Positions 24,279-33,463 of a stretch of DNA of 64,000 nt are shown here, piece after piece. Within the stretch, counting starts at the first letter, position 1. Each line of letters starts with the position of its first letter. The notes beneath the pieces were generated by a model, which saw only the letters and a list, made by a program, of their open reading frames with translations, was not told the origin of the DNA and did not search any database. The stretch comes from Mesotoga sp. Brook.08.105.5.1 (GTDB taxonomy: Bacteria > Thermotogota > Thermotogae > Petrotogales > Kosmotogaceae): the NCBI RefSeq assembly GCF_002752635.1, contig NZ_AYTW01000028.1, positions 1 through 64,000 of the forward strand, read 5' to 3'. The position numbers were made by a program, and so were the translations under genes.

Positions 24279-25445
24279 GTGGTATCGAAACTTACTGAGA
24301 TCAGAACGAGCGAAATTCTGAGGATAATTAGAGAAAGGAAGAGTACTTCTCGAGTCCAAATAGCGAAACTGACCGGACTCAGCAAACCGACCATATCTTC
24401 AATTGTCAACGACCTTGTTGAAGAGGGAGTTGTAAGAGAGAACGGGCTCGGACAGAGCAAATCTTCCGGTGGCAGGAAACCTATAAATATCTCTTTCGCA
24501 AAAGATTACAGAAACGTACTAAGTGTTGACATAGGCGGAACCAAGACTATCTTCGCGTTGATCGATCTCGACGGAAATATCTTGAAACGCGACACTATAG
24601 ACACTGACCTTCTTCGAACCGAGAGGGGTCTAGTAGATGAGTTGAATGAGAGGCTCGAGAGTTACATAGAGGGAGTCGGAAAAGAGAAGGTACTGGGAAT
24701 CTCTTTAGGCATTCCCGGTACGGTAGACAGGGCTACGCAGAAGATAAAATACATGCCCTCCTTCGACATCGGCAATCTTGATCTCAAGACGCCGGTCGAG
24801 AAGAAGTTCGGGATTTCGACGCTGATCGAAAACGATGTTACACTTGCCGCCTTCGGGGAGTCATGGATCGGTTCTGCAAAGGAGTACAATGATGTGATTC
24901 TGGTTTCGATCGGAACCGGTATAGGCTCAGGTATCGTCATAAATGATTCGGTTTACAGAGGATGCGTCGGTGGAGCCGGCGAAATCGGCGAATTTGTCAC
25001 CGACTGGTCTACGGAATCAAAGATGAATGCTGGATTTGGAAGGCTCGAACAGTGGTTCTCGGGATTTGCTCTCGAGTCTTTCTGCAGGAAAAACGGCTGG
25101 GAATTCAGCGTAAAGGACCTATTCGAGAAGATGGACTCCGATGAGAGAATCCTCAAAAGAATTGTGGGAGGCTGCGAACATCTTGCGCTTGCATTTGCCA
25201 ATGCAATTATGCTTCTCGATCCGGCAAGACTTTTGATAGGGGGTGGTATTGGCTTCAACCAGTATGACCGGATTTTCCCGATAATCGACAGCACTCTGAG
25301 GAAGGTTCTTCCTCAAGAGCTTTACAGACCTGATCTACTTGTCAGAGCGGCTCTTGAGCCTTACAGTGTTGTCATCGGCGGAGCTTATTTTGCTCAGAAA
25401 GAGTTGCTCCTTAAAGAGGTTCTAGGGGGAACTTCGGGATTTTGA
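24279..25445 (+). CDS. ROK-family transcriptional regulator (NagC/XylR type)
   Basis: The product has 388 residues. The N-terminal winged HTH (SRVQIAKLTGLSKPTISSIVNDLVEEGVV, about residues 24-52) precedes a ROK sugar-kinase-like domain: VDIGGTKTIFALIDLDG (ATP loop, ~84-100), LGISLGIPGTVD, IENDVTLAAFGES (catalytic-Asp region, ~188-200), VSIGTGIGSGIV, YRGCVGGAGEIGEF. The usual GHx(9)CxCGxxGCxE zinc motif after this is not visible (VTDWSTESKMNAGFGRLEQW instead), so metal binding may be lost. The GTG start is preceded by a G8 run acting as ribosome-binding site. It heads the RbsB/A/C-type operon that it presumably controls. Confidence 0.9.
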   Translation: MVSKLTEIRTSEILRIIRERKSTSRVQIAKLTGLSKPTISSIVNDLVEEGVVRENGLGQSKSSGGRKPINISFAKDYRNVLSVDIGGTKTIFALIDLDGNILKRDTIDTDLLRTERGLVDELNERLESYIEGVGKEKVLGISLGIPGTVDRATQKIKYMPSFDIGNLDLKTPVEKKFGISTLIENDVTLAAFGESWIGSAKEYNDVILVSIGTGIGSGIVINDSVYRGCVGGAGEIGEFVTDWSTESKMNAGFGRLEQWFSGFALESFCRKNGWEFSVKDLFEKMDSDERILKRIVGGCEHLALAFANAIMLLDPARLLIGGGIGFNQYDRIFPIIDSTLRKVLPQELYRPDLLVRAALEPYSVVIGGAYFAQKELLLKEVLGGTSGF

Positions 25446-25474
25446 ACGGCAGGAAACTACAAGAGGAGGTACTT

Positions 25475-26401
25475 ATGAGAAAGATTACTGTTCTACTGGC
25501 TTTGATCTTCGTTCTAACGGCAGGAATTCTATTTGGGACGGACGTTGCAGTTTTGCTTCCCGGAACCGTTGAATTCTTCAGCGTCCAGAGAGTAGGGTTG
25601 GATGCGGCCGCTAAGGAGTTTGGACTGAACCTGATCTATGCGGACGCAGAATGGGATGCAGGCAAGCAACTGTCTCAGGTTGAGAACTTCATTGCAAGAG
25701 GTGTAGATCTCGTGCTACTTTGCGCGGCGGATAACATGGCCCTTCGAACGGCGGTAACTCGCTGCGACGAAGCCGGAATTCCATTGATAACATTCACAAA
25801 CAGCATCGGAACAGATCCTGAAGGCAAGTATCCGGGTGTCATTAGCCACATAGGTCGTTCTGAGATAGGATCAGGCGTTGTCCAGGCAGAATTTGTCGAG
25901 AAGCTCTTTGGGAACGCCGACATCGACATAATTCTTATAGAAGGTAATCCAGGTACAACTGCCCAGAGAATGAGAGAAGAGGGTTTTCTCTCCGTTGCTG
26001 AAAGAAATCCTTCCTGGAGCATAATTGAGAAGCGCCCTATCGACGGCTGGACAAAGGAAGGAACGCTTGCGTTCATGGAGGCTTTCCTCCAGAGCGGCAG
26101 AAATGTCGACGTCATTGCCTGCCAGTGGTGGTCGGGAGCCATAGCGGCATCGATGGCGCTCAAGGAGAGAGGAATCACCGACGTAGTGGTTTTGGGCCTG
26201 GAGTATGCGAAAGAGCTCGTTCCTTACATTGAAGCCGGAGACGTTTACGCTTCCACGTATTTCTCGGTTATTGAAGAAGGCTACAAAGCAGTTGAGGCCG
26301 CCCATCTATACCTGACCGGCCAGGAAGTGCCAAAGTTCATCGAGATCCAGCAAGTAATGGTTACAAAGGATAACGTGGCCGATTTCGAACCGGAAATGTA
26401 A
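25475..26401 (+). CDS. Sugar ABC transporter substrate-binding protein, RbsB type
   Basis: A periplasmic sugar receptor of the type I (LacI/RbsB) fold, 308 residues. The ATG at 25,475 follows GAGGAGGT; earlier in-frame codons would precede this site. The signal peptide MRKITVLLALIFVLTAGILFG is followed by TDVAVLLPG and the repeated half-domain pattern (GVDLVLLCAADNMALRTAV, AGIPLITFTNSI, IDIILIEGNPGTTAQRMREEGF, VDVIACQWWSG). It belongs with the ATPase and permease genes downstream. The specific sugar cannot be told from sequence. Confidence 0.9.
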   Translation: MRKITVLLALIFVLTAGILFGTDVAVLLPGTVEFFSVQRVGLDAAAKEFGLNLIYADAEWDAGKQLSQVENFIARGVDLVLLCAADNMALRTAVTRCDEAGIPLITFTNSIGTDPEGKYPGVISHIGRSEIGSGVVQAEFVEKLFGNADIDIILIEGNPGTTAQRMREEGFLSVAERNPSWSIIEKRPIDGWTKEGTLAFMEAFLQSGRNVDVIACQWWSGAIAASMALKERGITDVVVLGLEYAKELVPYIEAGDVYASTYFSVIEEGYKAVEAAHLYLTGQEVPKFIEIQQVMVTKDNVADFEPEM

Positions 26402-26425
26402 GAGAAATACGATAGGAGGTCGCTG

Positions 26426-27637
26426 ATGTCTGAAGCAGGTAAGATCAATATCCTCTCACAGCTGTTCTTTAACGAGGAGCTGTCCAGGGATAATTCAGGA
26501 AGCCTTACAGAGAAACTTTCGAAGGCAAAGAAGGCAGGACTTGAGAAGCTCATTATCTGGTCGGTCCGGCCCGAATATCTTTCCCCGCTTGTCTCGATTT
26601 GCAGAGACGTCGGGGTCTCTCCGCATCTCTGGTATCCCATGCTGGCAGACACGCCAGTAGATTTCGATACGGACGCCTTCAAGATAGTCAGAACGATAGA
26701 AAGCGGCCGGTCGGAGATACTGGAATCCCAAAAGGCCGGCGGTGAGGAGTTTGAATTTCTTTGCCCCAACAAGATAAGTCAGGAGGAGGCCTTTCTAAGC
26801 CGCTTCGAAGAAATCCTTGGTCTTGCCGACTTCGACGGTGTCTTTCTCGACAGGATCCGTTTTCCTTCGCCGGCCAACGGGATAGGAGAGATGCTTACCT
26901 GCTTCTGCGACACCTGCAAAGAGAGATCGAGCGCAACGGGTTCAGCCTTTGAGGAGGCAATTCACGGTTTTTTAAGAAAGCTCGGTTCGAAGAGGGGAAT
27001 GGACGAAGTACTTGAAACTCTCAAAGAGTTTTACATAATTACCGGGGAATTTCTCGAGTTCAGAAGGTCATCGGTGCTCCAGCTGCTAACTCAATATTCC
27101 GACAGGGCGAAAAACGTGGGCCTTGAAGTGGGCGTGGATCTTTTCTCCCCTTCTCTTAGAAATATCGTTTCGCAGGATTACGAGAGAATATCCAGGCATG
27201 TGGATTGGATGAAGCCGATGATTTACTGCAAAACAATGGGGCCGGCCGGACTTCCGATGGAACTTCTCTCTCTGGCGCAAATTCTCGTGGATCACGCCTT
27301 GCGGCTTTCGGAGAGAGAAGCGCTTGAGATTATCGGAGAGCTGACCGGCCTTCTGTTGCCTGAAAGCTTTGAAGAAATAAGAATGAGCGGCATCGATCAG
27401 AAGAACTATGTACTCGAGCTGAATAAGATCGACCAGATGAATCTCAATCCGGTAACCAGGATCTTCCCAGGCTTTGAGGCGGTCAATATTCCACCTGTAT
27501 GTTCGGTCGGACTGGACGAAGTCGGGAATTATGTAGAGGCAACTCTTAGAAAAGGCCATGATGGGTTTGTTCTCTCGTGGGATATAAGGCACATAAGCGA
27601 TAAGATTCTCGAGTATGTGGGTGATTTAGTTGAATAG
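26426..27637 (+). CDS. TIM-barrel hydrolase-like protein of unknown specificity
   Basis: The product has 403 residues with no signal peptide and a good AGGAGG site. Motifs such as FDGVFLDRIRFPSPANG (about residues 136-152) and DWMKPMIYCKTMGPAG (~262-277) are typical of TIM-barrel glycoside-hydrolase-like proteins in which an Asp ends strand 4 (FLDRIRFP) and a second acidic site lies in WMKPMIY. A CFCDTC motif follows the first block, a common feature of these proteins. I cannot assign a CAZy family. Its place between the binding protein and the ATPase (with an 8-nt overlap into the latter) implies action on the imported sugar inside the cell. Confidence 0.65.
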   Translation: MSEAGKINILSQLFFNEELSRDNSGSLTEKLSKAKKAGLEKLIIWSVRPEYLSPLVSICRDVGVSPHLWYPMLADTPVDFDTDAFKIVRTIESGRSEILESQKAGGEEFEFLCPNKISQEEAFLSRFEEILGLADFDGVFLDRIRFPSPANGIGEMLTCFCDTCKERSSATGSAFEEAIHGFLRKLGSKRGMDEVLETLKEFYIITGEFLEFRRSSVLQLLTQYSDRAKNVGLEVGVDLFSPSLRNIVSQDYERISRHVDWMKPMIYCKTMGPAGLPMELLSLAQILVDHALRLSEREALEIIGELTGLLLPESFEEIRMSGIDQKNYVLELNKIDQMNLNPVTRIFPGFEAVNIPPVCSVGLDEVGNYVEATLRKGHDGFVLSWDIRHISDKILEYVGDLVE

Positions 27638-29171
27638 AGATACTACCGGCTCTAGACTCATTCTAGAAGTGAAGGAATTATCCAAGAGCTTTCCCGGTGT
27701 TCAGGCTCTTGACAGGGTAGACATGGACGTGAGAGAGGGGGAGGTCCACGCTCTTCTGGGAGAGAACGGATCGGGAAAGTCGACGCTCACAAAATGCATT
27801 GTCGGAGCTTATCAGAAAGATGCCGGGACTATTCTCTACGACGGGAAGGAAACAAGCTTCTCATCTCCAACGGAATCTTTCAGGCAGGGAATAAGTGTTA
27901 TCTATCAGGAGAGGAGCCTCATTCCCAAATTCACTGTCGAGCAGAACATATTCCTCGGTGACGAGATGCAGGTCTCGGGCCTGCTTTCAGAGAAGAATAT
28001 GAGAAAGAGATTTCGCAGCCTTTGTGAATCGTATGGATTTGATCTCTCACCGGACGAGAAGATATTCAGGCTCGGGGTGGCACAGCAGAAGGTTGTGGAA
28101 ATCATGAAGGCACTTTCCAGGAATTCGAGGGTAGTGATTATGGATGAGCCGACGGCCTCGCTTTCGAAGGAAGAGTCGGATCATCTCTTCAAGATAATCT
28201 CGCAACTTAAAAGCAGGGGAATCTCGATTCTGTATATCACACATATCCTGGAAGAGGTCTTCAGAATTACAGATAGAATTACAGTCCTCAGAGACGGCAG
28301 AAAGGTCTCCACTCTGAATACTGCTGAAACTGACAGAGAAGAAATCGTCAATTTAATGGTCGGTGAAGTCTTTCATGATATCGAAGATATTTCGAGCTCT
28401 GCAAACTACGATCTTCCACCCGTCATATCTGTGAAGAACGTTCAAAAGTTGCCTAGAGTCAGGGATATCTCATTCGAAGTCTATCCCGGTGAAGTGCTTG
28501 GAATTACCGGTCTCACCGGCTCGGGAAAAACAGAGCTGGCCAGGGCGATTTTCGGCGCCGAGAAAGCAGACAGCGGCGAGATAACTGTCGAGGGCAAGAG
28601 AGTGAATCTGAGCTCGCCGGTAGATGCCATAAATGCAGGGATAGCGCTGATCCCAGAAGACAGGAAATCCGATGGCCTCATAATGCTTTTCGAGGTCTTC
28701 AAGAATATTACTCTCCCTGCGATAAGCGATTTCACTGTGACACCCGGATTGATCCTGACAAAGAGAGAGTATGTCAAGGCGAATGAATACAGGGAAAGGC
28801 TTAATATCCGACTTGCTTCGATACATCAGCAGACGAAGTTTCTCAGCGGAGGCAACCAGCAGAAAGTCGTAATCGCAAAGTGGCTGCTGACCAGCCCAAA
28901 ATTGCTGATCATGGACGAGGCGACACAGGGAATCGATGTGAAGGCAAAGAGTGAGATTTACTCGATTGTGAGAGAGCTTGCCGAGAACGGCTTCTCCGTT
29001 ATCTTCATTTCCTCGGAAGTGCCGGAAGTTCAGAGAGTATCCGACAGAATCCTTGTAATTGCAGATGGAGAGGTCGTGGGAGAATTCAAACGCGGAGCTC
29101 GCCAGGACGAGATCCTGAAGAAGGCGTTGAGCGGAAAACAAGAGCATCTAGATAATCAGGTGGTGAGTTGA
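27630..29171 (+). CDS. Sugar ABC transporter ATP-binding protein, RbsA type (double ATPase)
   Basis: A 513-residue cytoplasmic ATPase with two fused nucleotide-binding domains, as in the CUT2 family. The first has Walker A GENGSGKS (~48-55) and Walker B IMDEPTASLS; the second has GLTGSGKTE (~296-304), signature LSGGNQQK and LIMDEATQGIDVKAK. In CUT2 proteins one site is usually degenerate: here the first domain's signature reads LGVAQQK rather than LSGGQ. The TTG start overlaps the previous stop by 8 nt, indicating coupling. Confidence 0.95.
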   Translation: MNRDTTGSRLILEVKELSKSFPGVQALDRVDMDVREGEVHALLGENGSGKSTLTKCIVGAYQKDAGTILYDGKETSFSSPTESFRQGISVIYQERSLIPKFTVEQNIFLGDEMQVSGLLSEKNMRKRFRSLCESYGFDLSPDEKIFRLGVAQQKVVEIMKALSRNSRVVIMDEPTASLSKEESDHLFKIISQLKSRGISILYITHILEEVFRITDRITVLRDGRKVSTLNTAETDREEIVNLMVGEVFHDIEDISSSANYDLPPVISVKNVQKLPRVRDISFEVYPGEVLGITGLTGSGKTELARAIFGAEKADSGEITVEGKRVNLSSPVDAINAGIALIPEDRKSDGLIMLFEVFKNITLPAISDFTVTPGLILTKREYVKANEYRERLNIRLASIHQQTKFLSGGNQQKVVIAKWLLTSPKLLIMDEATQGIDVKAKSEIYSIVRELAENGFSVIFISSEVPEVQRVSDRILVIADGEVVGEFKRGARQDEILKKALSGKQEHLDNQVVS

Positions 29172-30122
29172 ATGTCAGGACCCGCTGTTAAGTCGAGGTT
29201 GGTAAGCTTTCTGGGAAAGTACAAAATCATCATAGCATTCTTTGTGTTGGCGCTGGTCATCTCGCTTATGACACCCAATTTTCTGTCTTGGAGAAATATC
29301 ATAAACATATTCAGGCAGAGCTCGATAATCGGCATAATGGCTATCGGCTCCACCTTTGTCATTATCGGCGGCGGGTTCGACATCTCGGTCGGATCACTGC
29401 TGGCTCTTTCCGCCGCTATGGCGGTTGGACTGCAATCTTCTATGCACTGGTTCCTCGCAGTGATTGTTGTTTTGCTTGTTGGTGCCGCCTTTGGAGCGGT
29501 AAATGGATTCCTTAGCTCGAAAATCCATATCCCGCCAATCATTGCCACTCTGGGGACTATGACGATTATAAGAGGGATCGTTTATATGTATACGGGCGGC
29601 TATCCTCTCTATGTCGATTCAGAAGGGTTTGCTTTCATCGGCAACGGCTACATAGGGCCGATTCCCTTTCCAATAATTTTGCTGCTGATCCTAGTAGCTC
29701 TCGGTCAGTTCATTCTTGTCAAGACGAAATTCGGCCGGTACTCCTGTGCCATCGGCGGCAACAAAGAGGCGGCAAGACTCTCAGGAATCAAAGTCGACTT
29801 CTACATAACCCTGACCTTCGTTGCCGGAGGAGTAATGGCTGCAATGTCAGGAATCGTCTACGCCTCAAGGCTGCTTTCAGTTACACCTCTTGCCGGCCAG
29901 GGCTATGAGCTGGATGCGATAGCTTCTGCGGTAATCGGTGGTACAAGTGTGTCTGGGGGAGAAGGTTCAGTCGTAAGAACTCTCATCGGGGCGTTGTTGC
30001 TGACGATGATAACCAATGCGTTCAACCTGATTGGGATAGATCTCTATGTTCAATATGTGTTCAAAGGACTTGTAATTCTGGCAGCGGTTGGATTCGATTC
30101 ATTCTACAAGGCCCGTGGCTAG
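29172..30122 (+). CDS. Sugar ABC transporter permease, RbsC type
   Basis: A 316-residue inner-membrane permease with 8-10 hydrophobic segments. Family landmarks are GSTFVIIGGGFDISVGSLLAL (about residues 56-76), GAVNGFLSSKIHIPPIIATLGTM (~107-129) and YELDAIASAVIGGTSVSGGEG (~240-260). Its ATG directly abuts the ATPase stop codon (TGAATG). It completes a CUT2 importer with the binding protein and ATPase upstream. A dispersed repeat begins only 20 bp after its stop codon. Confidence 0.95.
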   Translation: MSGPAVKSRLVSFLGKYKIIIAFFVLALVISLMTPNFLSWRNIINIFRQSSIIGIMAIGSTFVIIGGGFDISVGSLLALSAAMAVGLQSSMHWFLAVIVVLLVGAAFGAVNGFLSSKIHIPPIIATLGTMTIIRGIVYMYTGGYPLYVDSEGFAFIGNGYIGPIPFPIILLLILVALGQFILVKTKFGRYSCAIGGNKEAARLSGIKVDFYITLTFVAGGVMAAMSGIVYASRLLSVTPLAGQGYELDAIASAVIGGTSVSGGEGSVVRTLIGALLLTMITNAFNLIGIDLYVQYVFKGLVILAAVGFDSFYKARG

Positions 30123-30141
30123 AAGGTGAACTCTGCATACG

Positions 30142-30526
30142 AGAAAAAGTACTTCCGGGGGCAGAAGTTACTCCCGATATCGGAAGTAGTTTCCAATCCT
30201 TAGTGCTTCGGAATTCCGTTTCTTTCCATTGCGTTGATGCTCCGTCCTGTAAATCCGTATGATGTGGAGAGCTGTTGCATACTGCTGGCATGAAAGAGCG
30301 GCATTTCATCATTTTGTACGTGTTTCCGTATCTCGTTCTTCAACGATGAACTTAGATGGCTTACATGTGAACCATAGTGGCATAATCTTTTTGTATTAGG
30401 TATCCTCTAGGGAGGAGCAGATGAAGAGCCCTGCTTGACTTTTTTTCTGTCCTTAGGAATAATCTCGCAGATTTTTTGTTTTCTATTTCTCGTTTAGTCT
30501 GAAAAATGGAGTCTGACCCTATTTAA
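30142..30526. repeat. ~390-bp dispersed element, copy 2
   Basis: The same element as at 18.36-18.75 kb, in the same orientation, with the same opening (AGAAAAAGTACTTCC) and closing GGAGTCTGACCC motif. Small indels, for example in the poly-T run and around the CTTAGTG stretch, break the HTH-like frame present in copy 1. The sequence right after it is the 5'-truncated reading frame described next. Confidence 0.75.
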
Positions 30527-30805
30527 TCTTCGATAATTAAGACCATAAAGGCTCTCGCAGTCATAATTATTCGGAAGAACTATCTAGCAGTCGATGATGC
30601 AGAAGAAAGGGAACTTGATGATCTTTTCGATAAGTGGTTGAATAATCTGAGTGACATTCGAGTATCAACGATAAGAGACAGTATCAATCTTACGAGAAGG
30701 AACTACCCAAAGATATATCTTGCTTGCAAGAAGTTCTTTGCGAATCTGGAGGAAGCTTTGTCACAGAGAGGTGTCTTCAGCCAGACAAGGTCTCAATGTT
30801 TCTAG
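30527..30805 (+). pseudogene. 5'-truncated reading frame abutting the dispersed element
   Basis: Ninety-one sense codons run from immediately after the element's closing TATTTAA to a TAG at 30,803. The product is coding-like: charged and helical with DDAEERELDDLFDKWLNNL and NLTRRNYPKIYLACKKFF. It has no start codon and no ribosome-binding site. The simplest reading is a gene fragment cut by the arrival of the element or by an adjacent deletion. The family is not recognised. Confidence 0.5.
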
Positions 30806-31059
30806 GTTTTGCAAGTTCGTAAAGCTTTCACAGGTAATCGAGTATGTTTATAGGATACTAGTACTCACGGCAAGGCTGGCAGTGGACTACAAACGAGATA
30901 GGGTAAAGTCTGTAGATCAGCGTGAAGAAGCAGTAACACCTGTGAGATAATATATTCCTTGGGCATCTGAAGATTCCACAGAGATGCCCACAGCAGTAAC
31001 AAGAGAATCAAATGAAGCCTGAACAGGTAAAAAAAGCAGTGATCTAAAACGAGGTACGT
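30806..31059. other. Spacer with one inverted repeat
   Basis: GGGCATCT (30,961-30,968) pairs with AGATGCCC (30,982-30,989). No T-run follows, so terminator function is unlikely. Otherwise nothing is seen before the ribosome-binding site of the DUF5685-like gene. Confidence 0.4.
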
Positions 31060-31905
31060 ATGCTTGGATATTTCAAACCGGGGAACTCGATTTCGCCCGA
31101 AGCGAGAAGACAGTATCAGGTTATCTACTGCACGCTCTGCCATAATCTCAAGAGGCTATACGGAACAAGGGCTTCAATGCTTTTGCAGCATGATCCGATT
31201 TTCTTCTCGATTCAGTCAGGTTTTCTGCCTTCGATCGATGAAGAAAAGGTAATAAAAAAGAGCTGTATTATACAACCCAAGAAAGTTGAAGTATTGGCAG
31301 GGTATGAGGCTTACTTTGATCCATTGTCTGATCTTTCTGTATTGATGATCCTTATAGCCCTATGGGACAAGGAGTTTGACAATGAGATTACTATAAGAAA
31401 CAGGATCTTCTTGAAGATCCTTGGCAAGGTCTTCAGACTATCCGAGAGGAAACTTGCGGAGAGGGAGATATCGATTTCCGATCTGAAATCAGAGTGCTTA
31501 GCCGCGCTGGAAGTCGAACGAGATCCAAAGCTTAATCCTTTGGACAGGCTAAGCAAATTCATAGAGTTCGGGGGAAGATTGACCGCTGAATTCTTCCCTG
31601 CTAATGGAAACTCAGAACGCAGCGAATCTATTTCCATAAATATGCTGAAAATCATGTACCTTGTCGATGCGCTGGAAGACTTTCATTCTGACGTAGCTAA
31701 AGGGTCTTTCAACCTCTTACAGGGTCAGAACCGTGAAGACATGATAGGTTTAGTCGAGAATGGCGTGGAGTCTTCGTTGAAGGCCATATATCTTCAAGGA
31801 AAACCTTCACTGGACACTTATTATAGAGAGATCGTATCAAGCGCAATGAATACTGTGATGAACAGTCTTGAGATAGCGAAAGAGAAATTCGATAAGGAGG
31901 GCTGA
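31060..31905 (+). CDS. DUF5685-family protein
   Basis: The product has 281 residues. The N-terminus MLGYFKPG...ARRQYQVIYCTLCHNLKRLYG is the signature of DUF5685 (M-x-G-Y ... Y-x-x-x-YCxLCxxL), with the CxxC suggesting metal binding. The rest is largely helical with one hydrophobic stretch near LSVLMILIAL. From memory, members often sit beside DnaJ-domain genes, as here, where the next gene starts 3 nt after the stop. The biochemical role is unknown; a partner or client of the J-domain protein is a reasonable guess. Confidence 0.7.
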   Translation: MLGYFKPGNSISPEARRQYQVIYCTLCHNLKRLYGTRASMLLQHDPIFFSIQSGFLPSIDEEKVIKKSCIIQPKKVEVLAGYEAYFDPLSDLSVLMILIALWDKEFDNEITIRNRIFLKILGKVFRLSERKLAEREISISDLKSECLAALEVERDPKLNPLDRLSKFIEFGGRLTAEFFPANGNSERSESISINMLKIMYLVDALEDFHSDVAKGSFNLLQGQNREDMIGLVENGVESSLKAIYLQGKPSLDTYYREIVSSAMNTVMNSLEIAKEKFDKEG

Positions 31906-31907
31906 GA

Positions 31908-32702
31908 ATGGCCAATTATTACGAGGTGCTCGGCGTAAAGCCAGATGCAACTCAGTCTGAAATTCGGAAACGTTATCGTGAACTCGTAAGTCTTTATCAT
32001 CCCGACAAACATTCCAACAATCCGCTTCGTGAACTCGCAGAACAGAAGATGAAAGAGATAAATGAAGCCTACGAAGTCCTCGGGACTCCGGAAAAACGCG
32101 AGGAATACGATTCGGGAGTCCATACGGAAAGAAGTTATCATTACAGTGACAGGGCTTCCCAGAATTACGATATTCTGATCGCCAACGCAACCGAATCATA
32201 CTCTCAAAGGCTCTGGGGGAAAACCATCGAATACTGCACGCAAGCGATAGCTATCGACAGCTCGAGATATGAAGCGTTCGGAATAAGAGGAATTGCGCAA
32301 AGCAGCCAGAACAACCACTCGAAAGCGATTGAGGACTTAGAAACCGCAATCAGGAATGGTGGACAAGACGATTGGATATTCGCTCAACTGGCCTTTAGCC
32401 ACGCCGAACTTGGTAATCACGCTGAAGCGATAACATATATCAAGAAAGCTATGCAAGTGGGTTCCAGAGAGCCGAACTATCTGGCTTTTCTAGCTATCCA
32501 GTACGAAAAGCTAGGTAGCCAAACCGAGGCTTCGAATACCTGGAATGAACTGAGGTCTGTAGATCCAAACAACGAAACACTCAAACAAAGAGATCAGGTC
32601 TGGAAAGTGGGCGGTGCCTACGTCAACAAGAAAGACGTGGGAACTACTGCCGCTGCTTGTGCCACCTGTATCTTATGTGATCTCCTCTGCAACTGCTGTT
32701 GA
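31908..32702 (+). CDS. J-domain protein with TPR repeats and Cys-rich tail
   Basis: The product has 264 residues. The J-domain occupies residues 1-70 (YYEVLGVKPDATQSEIRKRY, with the HPD motif in YHPDKHSNN), so it should stimulate an Hsp70/DnaK ATPase. Residues ~85-220 form TPR-like helical pairs (SYSQRLWGKTIEYCTQAIAID, AFSHAELGNHAEAITYIKKAM). The tail AACATCILCDLLCNCC has six Cys in 16 residues and could bind metal, be lipidated or sit at the membrane. There is no zinc-finger or CTD, so it is not a canonical DnaJ. It is co-transcribed with the DUF5685 gene. Confidence 0.85.
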   Translation: MANYYEVLGVKPDATQSEIRKRYRELVSLYHPDKHSNNPLRELAEQKMKEINEAYEVLGTPEKREEYDSGVHTERSYHYSDRASQNYDILIANATESYSQRLWGKTIEYCTQAIAIDSSRYEAFGIRGIAQSSQNNHSKAIEDLETAIRNGGQDDWIFAQLAFSHAELGNHAEAITYIKKAMQVGSREPNYLAFLAIQYEKLGSQTEASNTWNELRSVDPNNETLKQRDQVWKVGGAYVNKKDVGTTAAACATCILCDLLCNCC

Positions 32703-32709
32703 CATTGAT

Positions 32710-33291
32710 ATGGATAGAGCCCTGGAGCTTTTGAGAGAGTATGGATACTTGGTTGTCTTCTTTGGTACAGTAATAGATCAGTCTGGCATTCCGGTCTTTA
32801 TCGTGTCGGGCGGGATACTCATAGCCGCAGGCATACTTAAACCGGTACCCGTTATACTCTTGTCCATTCTCTCTCTGCTCTCCACCGATATTCTGTTTAT
32901 TCTGGTGGGTAATTACTTCAGAAATGCAGTCAGCGGCAATTACTCCAGCTCAAAAAGTGTATCTTGGCTAAAGCGTTTTCTGGTTCTGGGAACAGGCCTT
33001 TTTCTCTCTTCACCGCGACTCTTCTACCTATTCTCGAAAGTGATTCCCCTAATAGGGAAATATGTGCCCGTGTTCGCCGGATTCAGCGATTCACCGAAAG
33101 CGACCGCTATCTCTCTGTTCGCAGTCGGAGACCTGATATGCACAATTCTGTTTCTGGCGGGCGGCTTTTTCTTAGGAGACTTATTTATTAGCTATTCCAG
33201 GAGCATAGCCGTCCTAACAGGTCTAGCTTTTCTGATAATATTCCTCGTAATCAGCAGGGCTATGAAGAGAGAAGTGAAGAAGAAGATCTAG
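32710..33291 (+). CDS. DedA-family (VTT domain) integral membrane protein
   Basis: The product has 193 residues with four to five hydrophobic segments. The N-terminal pattern FFGTVIDQSGIPVFIVSGGILIAAG (~18-42) is the DedA signature: acidic residue, then P and G-rich reentrant loop. SPRLFYLFSKVIPLIGKYVPVFAG (~103-126) corresponds to the R-x3-P...G second half. Bacterial DedA proteins act in membrane lipid (undecaprenyl-phosphate or phosphatidylethanolamine) translocation; the specific lipid here is unknown. The start at 32,710 lacks a strong ribosome-binding site and follows the J-domain gene stop by 7 nt, suggesting coupling. Confidence 0.8.
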   Translation: MDRALELLREYGYLVVFFGTVIDQSGIPVFIVSGGILIAAGILKPVPVILLSILSLLSTDILFILVGNYFRNAVSGNYSSSKSVSWLKRFLVLGTGLFLSSPRLFYLFSKVIPLIGKYVPVFAGFSDSPKATAISLFAVGDLICTILFLAGGFFLGDLFISYSRSIAVLTGLAFLIIFLVISRAMKREVKKKI

Positions 33292-33299
33292 TGTAGACT

Positions 33300-33390
33300 G
33301 AACTCGACCGATCTTAAGAGCACACTCCCCGTCGGCAGGAGCATGACGCCACCCCGCTCAAGCGGGGACTTAGATCAGAAGCGTCAAGAA
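33300..33390. repeat. Short fragment of the dispersed hairpin-rich repeat
   Basis: It shares GATCTTAAGAGCACAC (reverse complement of the GTGTGCTCTTAAGATC of copies A and B) and contains CCCCGCT-CA-AGCGGGG (33,352-33,367), equivalent to the C/G stem in those copies. It is inverted relative to them and covers only the stem region. Confidence 0.65.
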
Positions 33391-33463
33391 GATCCGCTGT
33401 GAGCTTAAGAACAAAGACCGGCTGAAGGCTAATAAGAAGATAGAAAGAAGAACACATTTGATC

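Noticed and set aside
30961-30989. Terminator hairpin
   Set aside because: The stem is good but no T-tract follows on either strand, and it is not directly behind a gene.
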